A program made the position numbers and the translations under genes. Positions 16,951 to 25,480 of a stretch of 64,000 nucleotides of DNA are shown here, piece after piece. Each line of letters opens with the position of its first letter. The stretch's first letter is position 1. Under the pieces are notes generated by a model that did no database searches, was not told the DNA's origin, and was given only the letters and a program-made list of their open reading frames with translations. The DNA comes from Nonomuraea jiangxiensis (GTDB taxonomy: Bacteria; Actinomycetota; Actinomycetes; Streptosporangiales; Streptosporangiaceae): contig NZ_FNDJ01000026.1 of the NCBI RefSeq assembly GCF_900099965.1, positions 62,001 through 126,000 on the forward strand, read 5' to 3'.

Positions 16951-18021
16951 TCAGAGCCCTTCGTCGGCGGCGTGAGGCGGGACGCGCAGTCCCGTACCGG
17001 CGGCGCACCCGCAGACCTCGGGATCGAACACCGACCTCCCCGCCACGTCCCGGAACACCCCCGACCCCGGCGAGAGCCGCAGCAGCGCGTCGGCCGCCAG
17101 CACGGTGGCGGCGGCCGTGTAGCCGGAGCGCTCGTGCGGGAAGTGCTTGCGGTTGGCGAACTGCCAGCCTGTCCAGTACGAGCCGTCCTCGTGCCGCAGG
17201 TGCTGCATGTCCGCGAACAGCGCGGTCGCCCGCTCGCGATCCCCCAGCGCGTCGAGGGCCAGCACCAGCTCGCAGGTCTCGGCCCCGGTGACCCAGGGCT
17301 GGTCGGAGACGCACCGGATGCCAAGCCCCGGCACCACGAACGTCGCCCACTCACGTTCCAGCAGCTCGAACGCCGCCCGCCCGCGCACCGCGCCGCCGAG
17401 TACCGGGTAGTACCAGTCCATGGAGAAGCGGCTCTTGTCGGCGAACGCCTCGGGGTGCGCGGCCAGGACGTGTGCCAGCCGGTCGGCGGCCAGTTCCCAG
17501 TGCGGTTGCGGATCTTGCAGGTGCTCGGCGAGCAGCACCCCGCAGCGCAGCCCCTGGTGGATGGAGGAGCAGCCGGTGAGCAGCGCGTACGTCGAGGCCC
17601 TGCCCTGCGCGTCGCGCTCCCAGACGATCTCGCCGCGCTCGGTCTGGAGCCCGGCCACATAGTCGAGCGCGGCCTTGACCATGGGCCAGTGCCGCTCGGT
17701 CGGCGCCTGGTCGCCGGTGACGAGGTGGTGGTGCCAGACCCCGACGGCCACGTACGCGGCGTGGTTGGTCTCGCCGCCCAGCTCGGTGGGCACGCCGTCG
17801 ACCAGCCTCATCGGCCAGGAGCCGTCGGCGCGCTGGTGGCGGGCCAGCCACTCGTAGCCGCGCCGCACCGGCTCCGCTAACCCCGCGACGGACATGGCCA
17901 TCAGGCACTCGATGTGGTTCCAGGCGTCCACGTGCCCCTCGGGCCAGGGCACGCCGCCGTCTTCCTGCTGTATCGCCGCGATGCTCTCGGCCGTGCGCAC
18001 GACCTCCTCGGGGGAGATCAT
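16951..18021 (-). CDS. Prenyltransferase/squalene-cyclase-like alpha/alpha-toroid protein
   Basis: A 356-residue helical-repeat protein with QW-like repeats (QQEDGGVPWPEGHVDAW, HQRADGSWPMRLVDG, HEDGSYWTGWQF) and the Cys/His-rich tail of prenyltransferase-beta toroids. The cyclase acid motif DxDD is not evident, so it is probably not a triterpene cyclase. It overlaps the upstream methyltransferase by 4 bp (ATGA), so the two are coupled. The trio GT4-methyltransferase-toroid suggests a membrane lipid or isoprenoid-linked glycan substrate (inference). Confidence 0.75.
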   Translation of the reverse strand: MISPEEVVRTAESIAAIQQEDGGVPWPEGHVDAWNHIECLMAMSVAGLAEPVRRGYEWLARHQRADGSWPMRLVDGVPTELGGETNHAAYVAVGVWHHHLVTGDQAPTERHWPMVKAALDYVAGLQTERGEIVWERDAQGRASTYALLTGCSSIHQGLRCGVLLAEHLQDPQPHWELAADRLAHVLAAHPEAFADKSRFSMDWYYPVLGGAVRGRAAFELLEREWATFVVPGLGIRCVSDQPWVTGAETCELVLALDALGDRERATALFADMQHLRHEDGSYWTGWQFANRKHFPHERSGYTAAATVLAADALLRLSPGSGVFRDVAGRSVFDPEVCGCAAGTGLRVPPHAADEGL

Positions 18022-18728
18022 GGCTTCCTGACATAGAGGACGACGCTCTTGCCGATGATCGGGTTGAGCACGGCCTCGGCGAGCCTGGTCGCGGCGGGAC
18101 GTTTCATGATGTCCCAGACCAGCAACTCGTGGTACGCCTTCGCCAGCGGGTGGTCGTCGTTGTTGACGCCGACCGCGCACTTGATCCACCAGTACGGCGC
18201 GTGCAGCCCGTGGGCGTGGTGGTGCGGGCCGATCTCGAACCCGACGGACTTCAGCTTGGCCGACAGCTCGGCCAGCGTGTAGATGCGTACGTGCCCGCCG
18301 GGGGCGGTGTGGTAGTCCTCGTCCAGCGCCCAGCAGATGCGTTCGGGCAGGAAACTGGGGACGGTGACCGCGGCGGTGCCGCCGGGCTTGAGCACCCGGA
18401 AGATCTCGCGCATGGCCGCCATGTCGTCGGGGATGTGCTCCAGCACCTCGGCGGCGATCACCCGGTCGAAGCTACCGTCCTCGAAGGGCATGTCGAGCGC
18501 CGTGCCCTGGACGGTCTGCCCGCTGGCCCCGGCCGGCACCTCGCCCGCCTTGTCCATCGCCACGAACATGCCCGCCACGCCGTCCAGCTCCGACTGGTCC
18601 ATGTCGAACGCGATGACGTCCGCGCCCCGGCGCAGCACCTCGAAGGCGTGCCGGCCGCCGCCACAGCCCAGGTCGAGCACGCGCACGCCGGGGCCCACGG
18701 GCAGCCGGGCGAAGTCCACGGTCAGCAC
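18018..18728 (-). CDS. Class I SAM-dependent methyltransferase (Methyltransf_11 type)
   Basis: A 236-residue methyltransferase: motif I VLDLGCGGGRHAFEVLRRG near residue 17, acidic post-I loop AFDMDQSELDGV, motif II ALDMPFEDGSFDRVIAAEVLEHI and LKPGGTAAVTVPSF. GTG 18728 is the first usable start; the gene begins 34 bp after the GT4 stop. C-terminal residues HAHGLHAPYWWIKCAVG are conserved in UbiE-like lipid methyltransferases of similar operons. Substrate unknown. Confidence 0.85.
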   Translation of the reverse strand: MLTVDFARLPVGPGVRVLDLGCGGGRHAFEVLRRGADVIAFDMDQSELDGVAGMFVAMDKAGEVPAGASGQTVQGTALDMPFEDGSFDRVIAAEVLEHIPDDMAAMREIFRVLKPGGTAAVTVPSFLPERICWALDEDYHTAPGGHVRIYTLAELSAKLKSVGFEIGPHHHAHGLHAPYWWIKCAVGVNNDDHPLAKAYHELLVWDIMKRPAATRLAEAVLNPIIGKSVVLYVRKP

Positions 18729-18762
18729 TTGTCGCTTCTCCTCGTGTTGGGGACGGCCCGTT

Positions 18763-20007
18763 TCAGGGGCGACGGGCGGCGATGGCCTCGTGGTAGGCCT
18801 CGACGGTTCGCTTGGCCACGACGCGCCAGGTGTAGCGCTCCATGACGCGCTCGTATCCGGCCTTGCCCACGCGGTCTCGTTCCTCGGGGGAGTCGTGCAG
18901 GCGGCGCAGCACCGCGGCCAGCTCCTCCGGGTCGCCGGGCGGGACCTGGACGGCGGCGTCGCCCACGACCTCGGGCAGGGCCCCGGTACGGCTGGCCACC
19001 AGCGGCGTGGCGCAGGCCATGTGCTCGACGGCGGGCAGCGAGAAGCCCTCGTAGAGGGAGGGCACGACCGAGATCTCCGAGGTGGCGATCAGCTCGCCCA
19101 GCTCGTCGTCGGAGATGCCGTGCACGAAGCGCACGCGGTCCTGCAGCGACAGCTCCTGGACGAGCTGCTCGGTGGGGCCGCCGGGGGTGGGCTTGCTGAC
19201 CACGGTGAGATTCACGTCGCGCTCGGTGGCGAGCTTCGCCACGGCCCGCAGCAGGGTCGCCACGCCCTTCATCGGGGAGTCCGCGCTGGCGACGGCGACG
19301 ATCGAGCCCTTGCGCCTGGGCTTGTCCGGGCGCGGGTGGAAGTAACGGGTGTCGACGCCGAGCGGGATCAGACGCATGTTCGCCTGGGGGACGTTGAAGT
19401 CGCGGTGGATGTCGGCCAGCGACGACTCGCTGACGGTCAGGATCGGGCTCAGCCGGGGCGCGACGCGGGACTGCATCTTCACGAACCCGTACCAGCGGCG
19501 CATGCTCAGCTTCTTGCCGCCGGTGGCCGCCGCCAGCTCGATGCGCCGGTCCACGCTGATCGGGTGGTGGATGGTGCCGACCACGGGGAACAGCTTCTGG
19601 ATGCCGAGCAGGCCGTAGCCCAGGGTCTGGTTGTCCTGCACGACGTCGAAGTCGCCGACCCGCTTCTTCAGCTCGCGGTAGGCGCGCAGCGTGAACGTCA
19701 GCGGCTCGGGGAAGCCGGCCGTCCACATCGTGCCGACTTCCAGCCAGTCGATCCAGTCGCGGTACTCCTCCAGCTTGGGAGTCCTGAACGGGTCCTCGTC
19801 GCGGTAGAGGTCGAGACTGGGCACCTCGCGCAGGATGACGCCCTCGTCCAGCTCGGGGTAGGGCTGGCCGGAGAACACCTCGACGTGGTGCCCGAGTGCG
19901 ACCAGTTCCCGGCTCAGGTGGCGGAGGTAGACACCTTGGCCACCACAGGTCGGCTTGCTGCGGTAGGACAGCAGTGCGATCCGCAGCGTTCGCTCCCGCA
20001 CGGACAC
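18763..20007 (-). CDS. GT4-family glycosyltransferase
   Basis: A 414-residue GT-B retaining glycosyltransferase. N-terminal acceptor domain begins LRIALLSYRSKPTCGGQGVY (the GGQ/GGxG loop), central linker PLGVDTRYFHP, and donor domain with the E-x7-E motif in SLYEGFSLPAVEHMACATPLV. GTG 20007 (GGAG 6 bp upstream) is taken; GTG 20001 is the alternative. First gene of the run GT4-methyltransferase-toroid-DUF1702. The divergent gene makes a GDP-deoxyhexose precursor, so a GDP-sugar donor is plausible. Confidence 0.85.
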   Translation of the reverse strand: MSVRERTLRIALLSYRSKPTCGGQGVYLRHLSRELVALGHHVEVFSGQPYPELDEGVILREVPSLDLYRDEDPFRTPKLEEYRDWIDWLEVGTMWTAGFPEPLTFTLRAYRELKKRVGDFDVVQDNQTLGYGLLGIQKLFPVVGTIHHPISVDRRIELAAATGGKKLSMRRWYGFVKMQSRVAPRLSPILTVSESSLADIHRDFNVPQANMRLIPLGVDTRYFHPRPDKPRRKGSIVAVASADSPMKGVATLLRAVAKLATERDVNLTVVSKPTPGGPTEQLVQELSLQDRVRFVHGISDDELGELIATSEISVVPSLYEGFSLPAVEHMACATPLVASRTGALPEVVGDAAVQVPPGDPEELAAVLRRLHDSPEERDRVGKAGYERVMERYTWRVVAKRTVEAYHEAIAARRP

Positions 20008-20099
20008 CCCTTTCTCCGCCGGTAGGGCCCGGAGTCGGGCGTGTACCGTGAAAGATGACCTTAGTCCGACAAAGGCTACCACTCGGTAGTTCGGCTGGA

Positions 20100-20111
20100 A
20101 TTGTTAACAAT
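20100..20111. promoter_or_regulatory. Perfect 12-bp palindrome in the GT4/gmd divergent promoter
   Basis: ATTGTTAACAAT is a perfect palindrome in the 270-bp region between the GT4 and GDP-mannose dehydratase genes. The region is A/T-rich for this genome (20040-20160), consistent with back-to-back promoters. Regulator not identified. Confidence 0.35.
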
Positions 20112-20277
20112 GCCGCTTTTAGGCCGTGCGAACTGCGACGTTGCCGTAACCGAGCGTGGTTCGGTGGAACGTGTTCTATGGGGCCAGATGCCCCGTTGAG
20201 GTGCTTGGCTGTACATTCCCGTCCCAAAGGGATGCGGTCCGGCGGGCCCGCGCGGGCAGCGATAGTTGGAGGACTCC

Positions 20278-21303
20278 TTGGCCAGGCGAGCTCTCATCAC
20301 CGGCATCACCGGCCAGGACGGTTCCTACTTGGCGGAGCACCTGCTGGAGCAGGGGTACGAGGTCTGGGGGCTGGTCCGCGGGCAGGCGAACCCGCGGATG
20401 TCCCGGATGCGCAGGCTGCTGTCCGACGTGCAGGTGGTGCGGGGGGATCTGCTGGACCAGGGGTCGCTGATCTCGGTGGTGGAACGGGTTCAGCCGGACG
20501 AGGTGTACAACCTGGGCGCCATCTCGTTCGTGCCCATGTCGTGGGAGCAGGCGGAGCTCACGGCTGAGGTGACCGGGATGGGTGTCCTGCGGATGCTCGA
20601 GGCCATCCGGGTGTGCTCGGGGGTGTCGCGGGGGGCCGGCGGGCCTGCCTCCGGACAGATCCGCTTTTATCAGGCTTCGTCGTCCGAAATGTTCGGACAG
20701 GTCAGCGAGACGCCGCAGAACGAGGCCACCGCCTTCCACCCGCGCTCGCCGTACGGGGTGGCGAAGGCGTACGGGCACTTTCTCACGCAGAACTACCGGG
20801 AGTCGTACGGGATGTTCGCGGTGTCCGGGATCCTGTTCAACCACGAGTCGCCGCGGCGCGGGGCCGAGTTCGTCACCAGGAAGGTGTCGCTGGGGGTGGC
20901 CAGGATCAAGCTGGGACTGGCCGGCGAGCTGCGGCTGGGCAACCTGGAGGCGCGGCGGGACTGGGGGTTCGCGGGGGACTACGTCAAGGCCATGCACCTG
21001 ATGCTGGGAGCCGCCAAGCCCGAGGACTACGTGATCGGGACCGGGCGGATGAAGTCGGTCAGGGAGCTGGCGGAGGCGGCGTTCGCGGCGGCGGGGCTGG
21101 ACTGGGAGCGGTATGTGGTGACGGACCAGACGCTGCACCGGCCGGCGGAGGTGGATCTGCTGTGCGCGGATCCGAAGAAGGCGCGGGCGCAGCTGGGGTG
21201 GGAGCCGCGGGTGTCCTTCGACGAACTGGTGTCGATGATGGTCGACGCCGACCTCCGCCTCCTCACCAACGGCACCGACCCGGATGATTACGACCCGTGG
21301 TGA
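20278..21303 (+). CDS. gmd: GDP-mannose 4,6-dehydratase
   Basis: A 341-residue extended SDR that converts GDP-mannose to GDP-4-keto-6-deoxymannose. It shows GITGQDGSYLAEHLL near residue 7, YNLGAISFVP, the catalytic SSSEMFG and Tyr-Lys pair in SPYGVAKAYGH, NHESPRRGAEFVTRK and the arginine-rich GDP contacts. TTG 20278 follows GGAGG by 5 bp; the upstream TTG at 20266 overlaps that site. No epimerase-reductase (WcaG/Rmd) follows, so the final deoxysugar (rhamnose or fucose series) is not fixed by this window. Confidence 0.92.
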   Translation: MARRALITGITGQDGSYLAEHLLEQGYEVWGLVRGQANPRMSRMRRLLSDVQVVRGDLLDQGSLISVVERVQPDEVYNLGAISFVPMSWEQAELTAEVTGMGVLRMLEAIRVCSGVSRGAGGPASGQIRFYQASSSEMFGQVSETPQNEATAFHPRSPYGVAKAYGHFLTQNYRESYGMFAVSGILFNHESPRRGAEFVTRKVSLGVARIKLGLAGELRLGNLEARRDWGFAGDYVKAMHLMLGAAKPEDYVIGTGRMKSVRELAEAAFAAAGLDWERYVVTDQTLHRPAEVDLLCADPKKARAQLGWEPRVSFDELVSMMVDADLRLLTNGTDPDDYDPW

Positions 21304-21421
21304 TCCTTTTTTGTCTGTTACGCGTTGCCGTGGTTCGCCGACCGCCGTCGCTGGCTCGCGTCTGTCCAGGGGAACGGCCGCTGACCGGTCAGTGGCGCGC
21401 CGCCGTTACGGCGCGCAACGT

Positions 21422-22279
21422 TCACCCCGTCCGTGGTGGCACGCTTGGCCCCGGCGGTGGTGTGGTGGTGGCTTGGCGGTAGGCGCCTGGAGTTAGGCCG
21501 AAGTAGCGGGTGAACCAGCGGGTCAGGTGGCTCTGGTCGGCGAAGCCCGTCGCGGTGGCGACCTCGGCGAGCGGAGTGCCGGCGGCAATCAGGGCGCGGG
21601 CCGTTCTCAGGCGTAGCTGGCGCTGGTAGTCGCTCGGCGGCATGCCGTATTCCGCGCGGAAGGCGCGGTAGACCGCGTACCGGGTGGTGCCCGCGGCTCT
21701 CGCCAGGTCGTCGATGGTGAGGTCATCGGTCAGGTGGGCGTGCAGGAGCTGCCTGGCCTCCCCGGCCACCCGCGCCGACCTCGTGGGCCCGGTGTCCGGG
21801 AGCGGCGTCGTGGCGGCCCGGCGTACCAGGTGGGTGATCGTCGCCGTGAGCAGCTCGTCGCGGTGGAGGGCGGTCGTGGGGCTCAGCAGGGACGTGTGGA
21901 GGGCGCGGAGCGCGGCCGCGAGGGCTGGGTCGTCCAGCACCGGGGTGGTGAACAGGGGCAGGCCCGTGCGGCGGCCCGTGGCGTCGGCCAGGGCTTCGGC
22001 GACCAGGTCAGGGCCTATGTGAACCATCCGGTAGGTGAATCCCAGCGGATTGGTGGCGTGGCCGTCGTGGGGGTCCTCCGGGTTGAAGGCCATGACCATG
22101 CCCGCCGCGCTCGTGTGCGCCCCGCCCCGGCAGGTGAACGACTGGGCCCCGGTCTCCGTCACGCCGAAGGAGTAGGTCTCGTGGCTGTGCCGGTGGTAGG
22201 CGTGCTGCTCGAAGTGCGCGTACATGGCCTCGATCGGCCGGTCAGGTGACCGCCAGTATCGGGACCAGTCCTGTCGCAT
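21422..22279 (-). CDS. AraC-family transcriptional regulator
   Basis: A 285-residue regulator with an N-terminal AraC cupin (EQHAYHRHSHETYSFGV, FNPEDPHDGHA) and a C-terminal double helix-turn-helix (DLTIDDLARAAGTTRYAVYRAFRAEYG then PLAEVATATGFADQSHLTRWFTRYFGLTPGAYR). ATG 22279 was chosen over the open frame to 22336. It is divergent from the DUF2000 gene; this pairing is frequent in actinobacteria, which suggests local control. Confidence 0.9.
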   Translation of the reverse strand: MRQDWSRYWRSPDRPIEAMYAHFEQHAYHRHSHETYSFGVTETGAQSFTCRGGAHTSAAGMVMAFNPEDPHDGHATNPLGFTYRMVHIGPDLVAEALADATGRRTGLPLFTTPVLDDPALAAALRALHTSLLSPTTALHRDELLTATITHLVRRAATTPLPDTGPTRSARVAGEARQLLHAHLTDDLTIDDLARAAGTTRYAVYRAFRAEYGMPPSDYQRQLRLRTARALIAAGTPLAEVATATGFADQSHLTRWFTRYFGLTPGAYRQATTTPPPGPSVPPRTG

Positions 22280-22380
22280 GCCTCCATTGTCGCCGGTCAC
22301 TGACAAGACCGGTGCTGGTGGCCTGGCCCGCCGCACGAGCGTTCAAGACGCGGTGAGGGCGGGCGTCCGAGACTGGTGCC

Positions 22381-22791
22381 ATGCGTTTCGACACCAAGAT
22401 CGGCATCGTGGTACGCGCGGATCTGGCCGCATGGCAGCAGCTCAACGTCACCGCCTTCCTGGCGAGTGCGGTGGCGGGCGGGGTCCCTCAGACCATCGGC
22501 GAGCCGTACGAGGACGGGTCCGGCAACTCCTACTTGCCGATGTTCCGCCAGCCTGTGCTGGTGTATGTGGGGGAATTGGGGGACCTGCGGGTTGTCCGGG
22601 AGAAGGCGACGGGGCGGGGCATGGACGTGGCCGTCTACATTGAGGAGATGTTCAAGACGGGGCACGACGCGGACAACCGGGCGGCGGTGCGTGCGGTGGA
22701 GGCCGATGAGCTGGGGCTGGTGGGGGTGGCGGTCCACGGGCCAAGGAACGCTGTGGACAAGGTCCTGAAGGGCCTGTCGCTGCATCCCTGA
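22381..22791 (+). CDS. DUF2000 family protein
   Basis: A 136-residue protein of the peptidyl-tRNA-hydrolase-II-like fold: RFDTKIGIVVRADLAAWQQLNVTAFLASA at the N-terminus, GEPYEDGSGNSYLPMFRQPVLVY in the middle, and AVHGPRNAVDKVLKGL at the end. Catalytic role unknown. It is divergent from the AraC regulator at 102 bp. Confidence 0.82.
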   Translation: MRFDTKIGIVVRADLAAWQQLNVTAFLASAVAGGVPQTIGEPYEDGSGNSYLPMFRQPVLVYVGELGDLRVVREKATGRGMDVAVYIEEMFKTGHDADNRAAVRAVEADELGLVGVAVHGPRNAVDKVLKGLSLHP

Positions 22792-23179
22792 GCGGTCGGT
22801 CGCCACGTCCCGTGGCCGGTCAGGTGGTCTGTGGATGGTCAGGTGGCCTGCGAGCGGCCCGGCCGGCGGTGGCCACCAGTACTGGGCACGGCCGAGCCGG
22901 GGTATCGCCAGGATCGGTGCGTTGGTCCAGCGCGTGGGTCCTCGCAGGCGTTCGGAGAGCATCTGGCAGGCATGGCGCCCAGCCACGCAACTGCGGCCAC
23001 TGGAGTTCCGGCTGGACAACTGGCAACCCACTCCGGGTCATTCGAGATCTCCCGCTATGCCCGGCCTGGGGGCTCGTCTCCCGAAAGGGGTGTACGGAAG
23101 CCCGCCGTACATGCTTGTACGGGGGTGACCCAACAGGAGGGGGCTCAGCCGTCCGGGCCGAACCCCCTTCCACAAGGCA
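22792..23179. other. 388-bp gene-free stretch with a hairpin
   Basis: No convincing gene. It contains a direct repeat GGTCAGGTGG (near 22815 and 22834) and a perfect stem-loop TGTACGG-AAGCCCG-CCGTACA at 23091-23111, followed by a third GTACGG at 23117-23122. A 97-codon open frame (22835-23128) ending in PPYMLVRG looks like read-through of this structured DNA. The hairpin block resembles the terminal structured part of intron-like or mobile elements, but nothing else of such an element is present. Confidence 0.4.
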
Positions 23180-23392
23180 TTAGGAGAGGTCGAACTCTCC
23201 CTTGGATGCTCCGTCCAGGAAGGCACGCCACTCATCAGGCCGGAACTGCAGAACTGGGCCTTTTCCCCTGGCCTTGCTGTCTCTGACATGCACGCTGTCA
23301 TCGTGCAGGCGCATCACCTCGACACAGCTACCACCGTTGTCGCCAGATGCCTGCGCCTTCATCCACACGCCGACGGGCATACTGTTACCCAT
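23180..23392 (-). CDS. DUF397 domain protein
   Basis: A 70-residue protein with the DUF397 pattern: W-x-KA (VWMKAQASGDNGGSCVEV), VHVRDSKARGKGPVLQF and PDEWRAFLDGASKGEFDLS. DUF397 proteins nearly always accompany an XRE/DUF5753 regulator; here the reading frames overlap by 8 bp. The pair is related to Streptomyces BldB/WhiJ-type developmental regulators. An internal ATG six codons later (MPVGVW) is an alternative start. Confidence 0.88.
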   Translation of the reverse strand: MGNSMPVGVWMKAQASGDNGGSCVEVMRLHDDSVHVRDSKARGKGPVLQFRPDEWRAFLDGASKGEFDLS

Positions 23393-24209
23393 AGCTCTCC
23401 ATCACCTCGCGAATGGTTTGCCGACTCCTATCCACGGGATACGCCATGCCAGACAGGGCTTCCCACCGCACAATAAGCGCCTGTACGGTTGCCGCGCGAT
23501 TCGTTACCCGTCCCTCTTCCGCGCTCTCCAGGTAGGCGTGGTCGGGGCCGCCGTCGAACATGGTGGCTACCTCGAACGCTCCCAGGCACCCCACCGTGAG
23601 CCCTGCTGTAAGGGGAATGATCCTTACCGTGACGTACGGAGGGCTGATCACATCGAGGAGCTTTTGAAGCTGCTCACGCATCACTTCCGCACCACCAACG
23701 GGGCGATGAAGAACATTCTCGTCGATCAGTGTGGAATACATAGGAGGCTTGGGCGTGCCGAGGATTGCTTGTCGACGGACACGCAGACGCACCGCCTGCT
23801 CTGCCTCCTCTGGGGTTGCCCCGGGCCTTCCGAGGAGCACCTCCCGGGCGTAACGCTCCGTTTGGAGTAGGCCAGGGATGAGCATCGGCTCAGACGTTCG
23901 GATGGTGTGAGCGAGCGCTTCGACTCGTGGCCACTCTCGGAACCATTTCGGCCCCATCGTGTTCCCGTGGATCGCAGGAAGCAGCTCCATGAGCTGTCCG
24001 TCGAGCCCCAGAGCCTTTTCGATCTCGCGGGTGTACTCCTCGGTTGGCTTGCGCATGAGACGTTCGACGTGCCCCACCGCGCTTTCACTGTAGGGCAGCC
24101 TGTCTGCTAGACGCTCCTGGCTCAACCCTTGGTCCGTCCGATATTGGAGCTGTCGTCGGGCGTATTCCTTCCACGCCTCCCTGCTGGGATCGTCCCCATT
24201 TGCTGCCAT
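23385..24209 (-). CDS. XRE-family regulator with DUF5753 domain (WhiJ-like)
   Basis: A 274-residue protein with an N-terminal XRE helix-turn-helix (residues 18-75, QGLSQERLADRLPYSESAVGHVERL) and the DUF5753 ligand/partner domain (IRTSEPMLIPGLLQTERYAREVL, VTVRIIPLTAGLTVGCLGAF, YLESAEEGRV). It is upstream of and overlaps DUF397, and is divergent from the HATPase gene, completing the usual three-gene set. Base composition is lower in G/C than the flanks, as is common for these variable regulators. Confidence 0.9.
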   Translation of the reverse strand: MAANGDDPSREAWKEYARRQLQYRTDQGLSQERLADRLPYSESAVGHVERLMRKPTEEYTREIEKALGLDGQLMELLPAIHGNTMGPKWFREWPRVEALAHTIRTSEPMLIPGLLQTERYAREVLLGRPGATPEEAEQAVRLRVRRQAILGTPKPPMYSTLIDENVLHRPVGGAEVMREQLQKLLDVISPPYVTVRIIPLTAGLTVGCLGAFEVATMFDGGPDHAYLESAEEGRVTNRAATVQALIVRWEALSGMAYPVDRSRQTIREVMESYG

Positions 24210-24421
24210 GCCACACCCCTTCTCTCCTGAGGGTGATTGCTGCGAGCGGTCACTTAGAGGGTTGACCTACAAGCTGTAAGGAACGGTACGCCCAATCGGT
24301 GCGGTGCGCCACGGGACGAGAGTCCATGCTGAGGAGGCTTAACAAATGCGCAGGGATGAAGGCCACAGCAAAGCGCGTACAGGTTCGGATGAGGTCTGTA
24401 CGCCAACGTTCCGAGGTGACC

Positions 24422-24847
24422 ATGCGAGTAGCCGCGAAAAATCCGCCCTACGCGGGCATCAAAGTGTGGTTCGTCAGCGAGATCGACGACCGAGCCCTAT
24501 TGCCGGGGCTGGCTCGTAGGGAACTCCGGGCGTGGATGGGGGATCATCCGGCGCTTGCGGACCTTGAGGCCATCGCGTCGGAGCTGGTGACGAACGCCGT
24601 GCTTCACGGTGAGGGCGCGTGGGTGCGGATGAGCCTCCGGGCGGTGGAAGAACGGGAACGGCCTTTCTGGCGGTTGAGCGTCGTAGACCCTGGCCTGTCG
24701 GCGTCTGTGCCCATGCCGCGCATGCCCGGGCCGCACGAGACGACGGGCAGGGGCCTGTGGATGGTGGACTCACTGACCAACGGGTGTTGGGAGACCAGCC
24801 TCACGCAGATGGGCGAACGCGTCGTGTCGGCTTTGCTGCCCCGCTGA
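24422..24847 (+). CDS. HATPase-fold ATP-binding protein (anti-sigma-kinase-like)
   Basis: A 141-residue GHKL ATPase of the actinobacterial RsbW-like class: N-box ELVTNAVLHGEG near residue 60, G1-box-like VVDPGLSASVP and G2 TTGRGLWMVDSLTNGCWE. The N-box Asn and the Gly-rich loop are intact. ATG 24422 (GAGGTGACC upstream) gives the normal length; the frame is open to 24299. It stands divergent from XRE/DUF397 and probably forms part of that regulatory set. Confidence 0.85.
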   Translation: MRVAAKNPPYAGIKVWFVSEIDDRALLPGLARRELRAWMGDHPALADLEAIASELVTNAVLHGEGAWVRMSLRAVEERERPFWRLSVVDPGLSASVPMPRMPGPHETTGRGLWMVDSLTNGCWETSLTQMGERVVSALLPR

Positions 24848-24871
24848 ATGCCGAGAGGAGGGAGAGAGCGG

Positions 24872-25252
24872 ATGACGGTCAGTACGTACGGGAGTCCGGC
24901 GGGACTTCTGGCGCGGGAGTTGGCGGCGGTACTGCGTGGCCGTGGGATCGACTCGCAAGTCTTCGAGGCTCATGGGATCGCGCTGGTGGGGATCTGGTCG
25001 GTGAGCTTGGCGGTGTGGTGCGAGTGGGGCCGCGACGGCTGGCGTTTCCGTTGGTGCATGAACGATGCAAGCGGTACGGGGAGATGGGATTACACCGTGT
25101 GTCCGTGTTCGACGATGGAGACGGCTGCCCGGCGGATCGAGGGCTTGTACCAGGAGCGATACAGGCGACTGTACGATGCTGCCGCGCTGCGGGCGCACCA
25201 CGAAGCGCAAGCCGGTGAGGACGGCGGGGTTGGAGCGGCCACAGGAGGGTGA
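24872..25252 (+). CDS. Conserved actinobacterial hypothetical protein
   Basis: A 126-residue protein with a central strand-rich core (FEAHGIALVGIWSVSLAVWCEWGRDGWRFRW) and a C-terminal helix rich in Arg/Ala. No catalytic motif is recognised. Its start follows GAGGAGGGAGAG, and it lies 24 bp after the HATPase gene, so the two are likely one transcript. Small proteins of this look often follow these HATPase genes. Confidence 0.6.
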   Translation: MTVSTYGSPAGLLARELAAVLRGRGIDSQVFEAHGIALVGIWSVSLAVWCEWGRDGWRFRWCMNDASGTGRWDYTVCPCSTMETAARRIEGLYQERYRRLYDAAALRAHHEAQAGEDGGVGAATGG

Positions 25253-25452
25253 TCCCGTATGTGACCGCCTACGGGGGCGAATGCGTGTCTTATCAGCTCG
25301 CTCTGGCCTTGCATGCTGAGGCGACTGACGGGTTCCGGCTGTCGTACACGAACGCGACGGCGCATGACTGGATGTTCGGCACGTGCTTGGCGTCGTTCTC
25401 TGGCGAGGCGACGGTGCGACGGGCCACCCACGGGCCAAGACGGGTAGCGTAG
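25249..25452 (+). CDS. Doubtful small ORF
   Basis: A 67-codon frame that begins with a GTG overlapping the previous stop (GTGA); a second GTG lies at 25261. AGGAGG at 25243-25248 sits too close to the first and too far from the second for a normal start. The product has no recognisable domain (ALALHAEATDGFRLSYTNAT). It may be only coupled read-through. Confidence 0.25.
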   Translation: MIPYVTAYGGECVSYQLALALHAEATDGFRLSYTNATAHDWMFGTCLASFSGEATVRRATHGPRRVA

Positions 25453-25480
25453 CCGTAAACCCCAGTTCCACCTCCTGATT

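Noticed and set aside
22835..23128. Short ORF ending in PPYMLVRG with a nearby hairpin, considered as an intron or transposon remnant
   Set aside because: No reverse transcriptase, maturase or transposase sequence and no terminal repeats are present; the hairpin alone does not support a mobile element.
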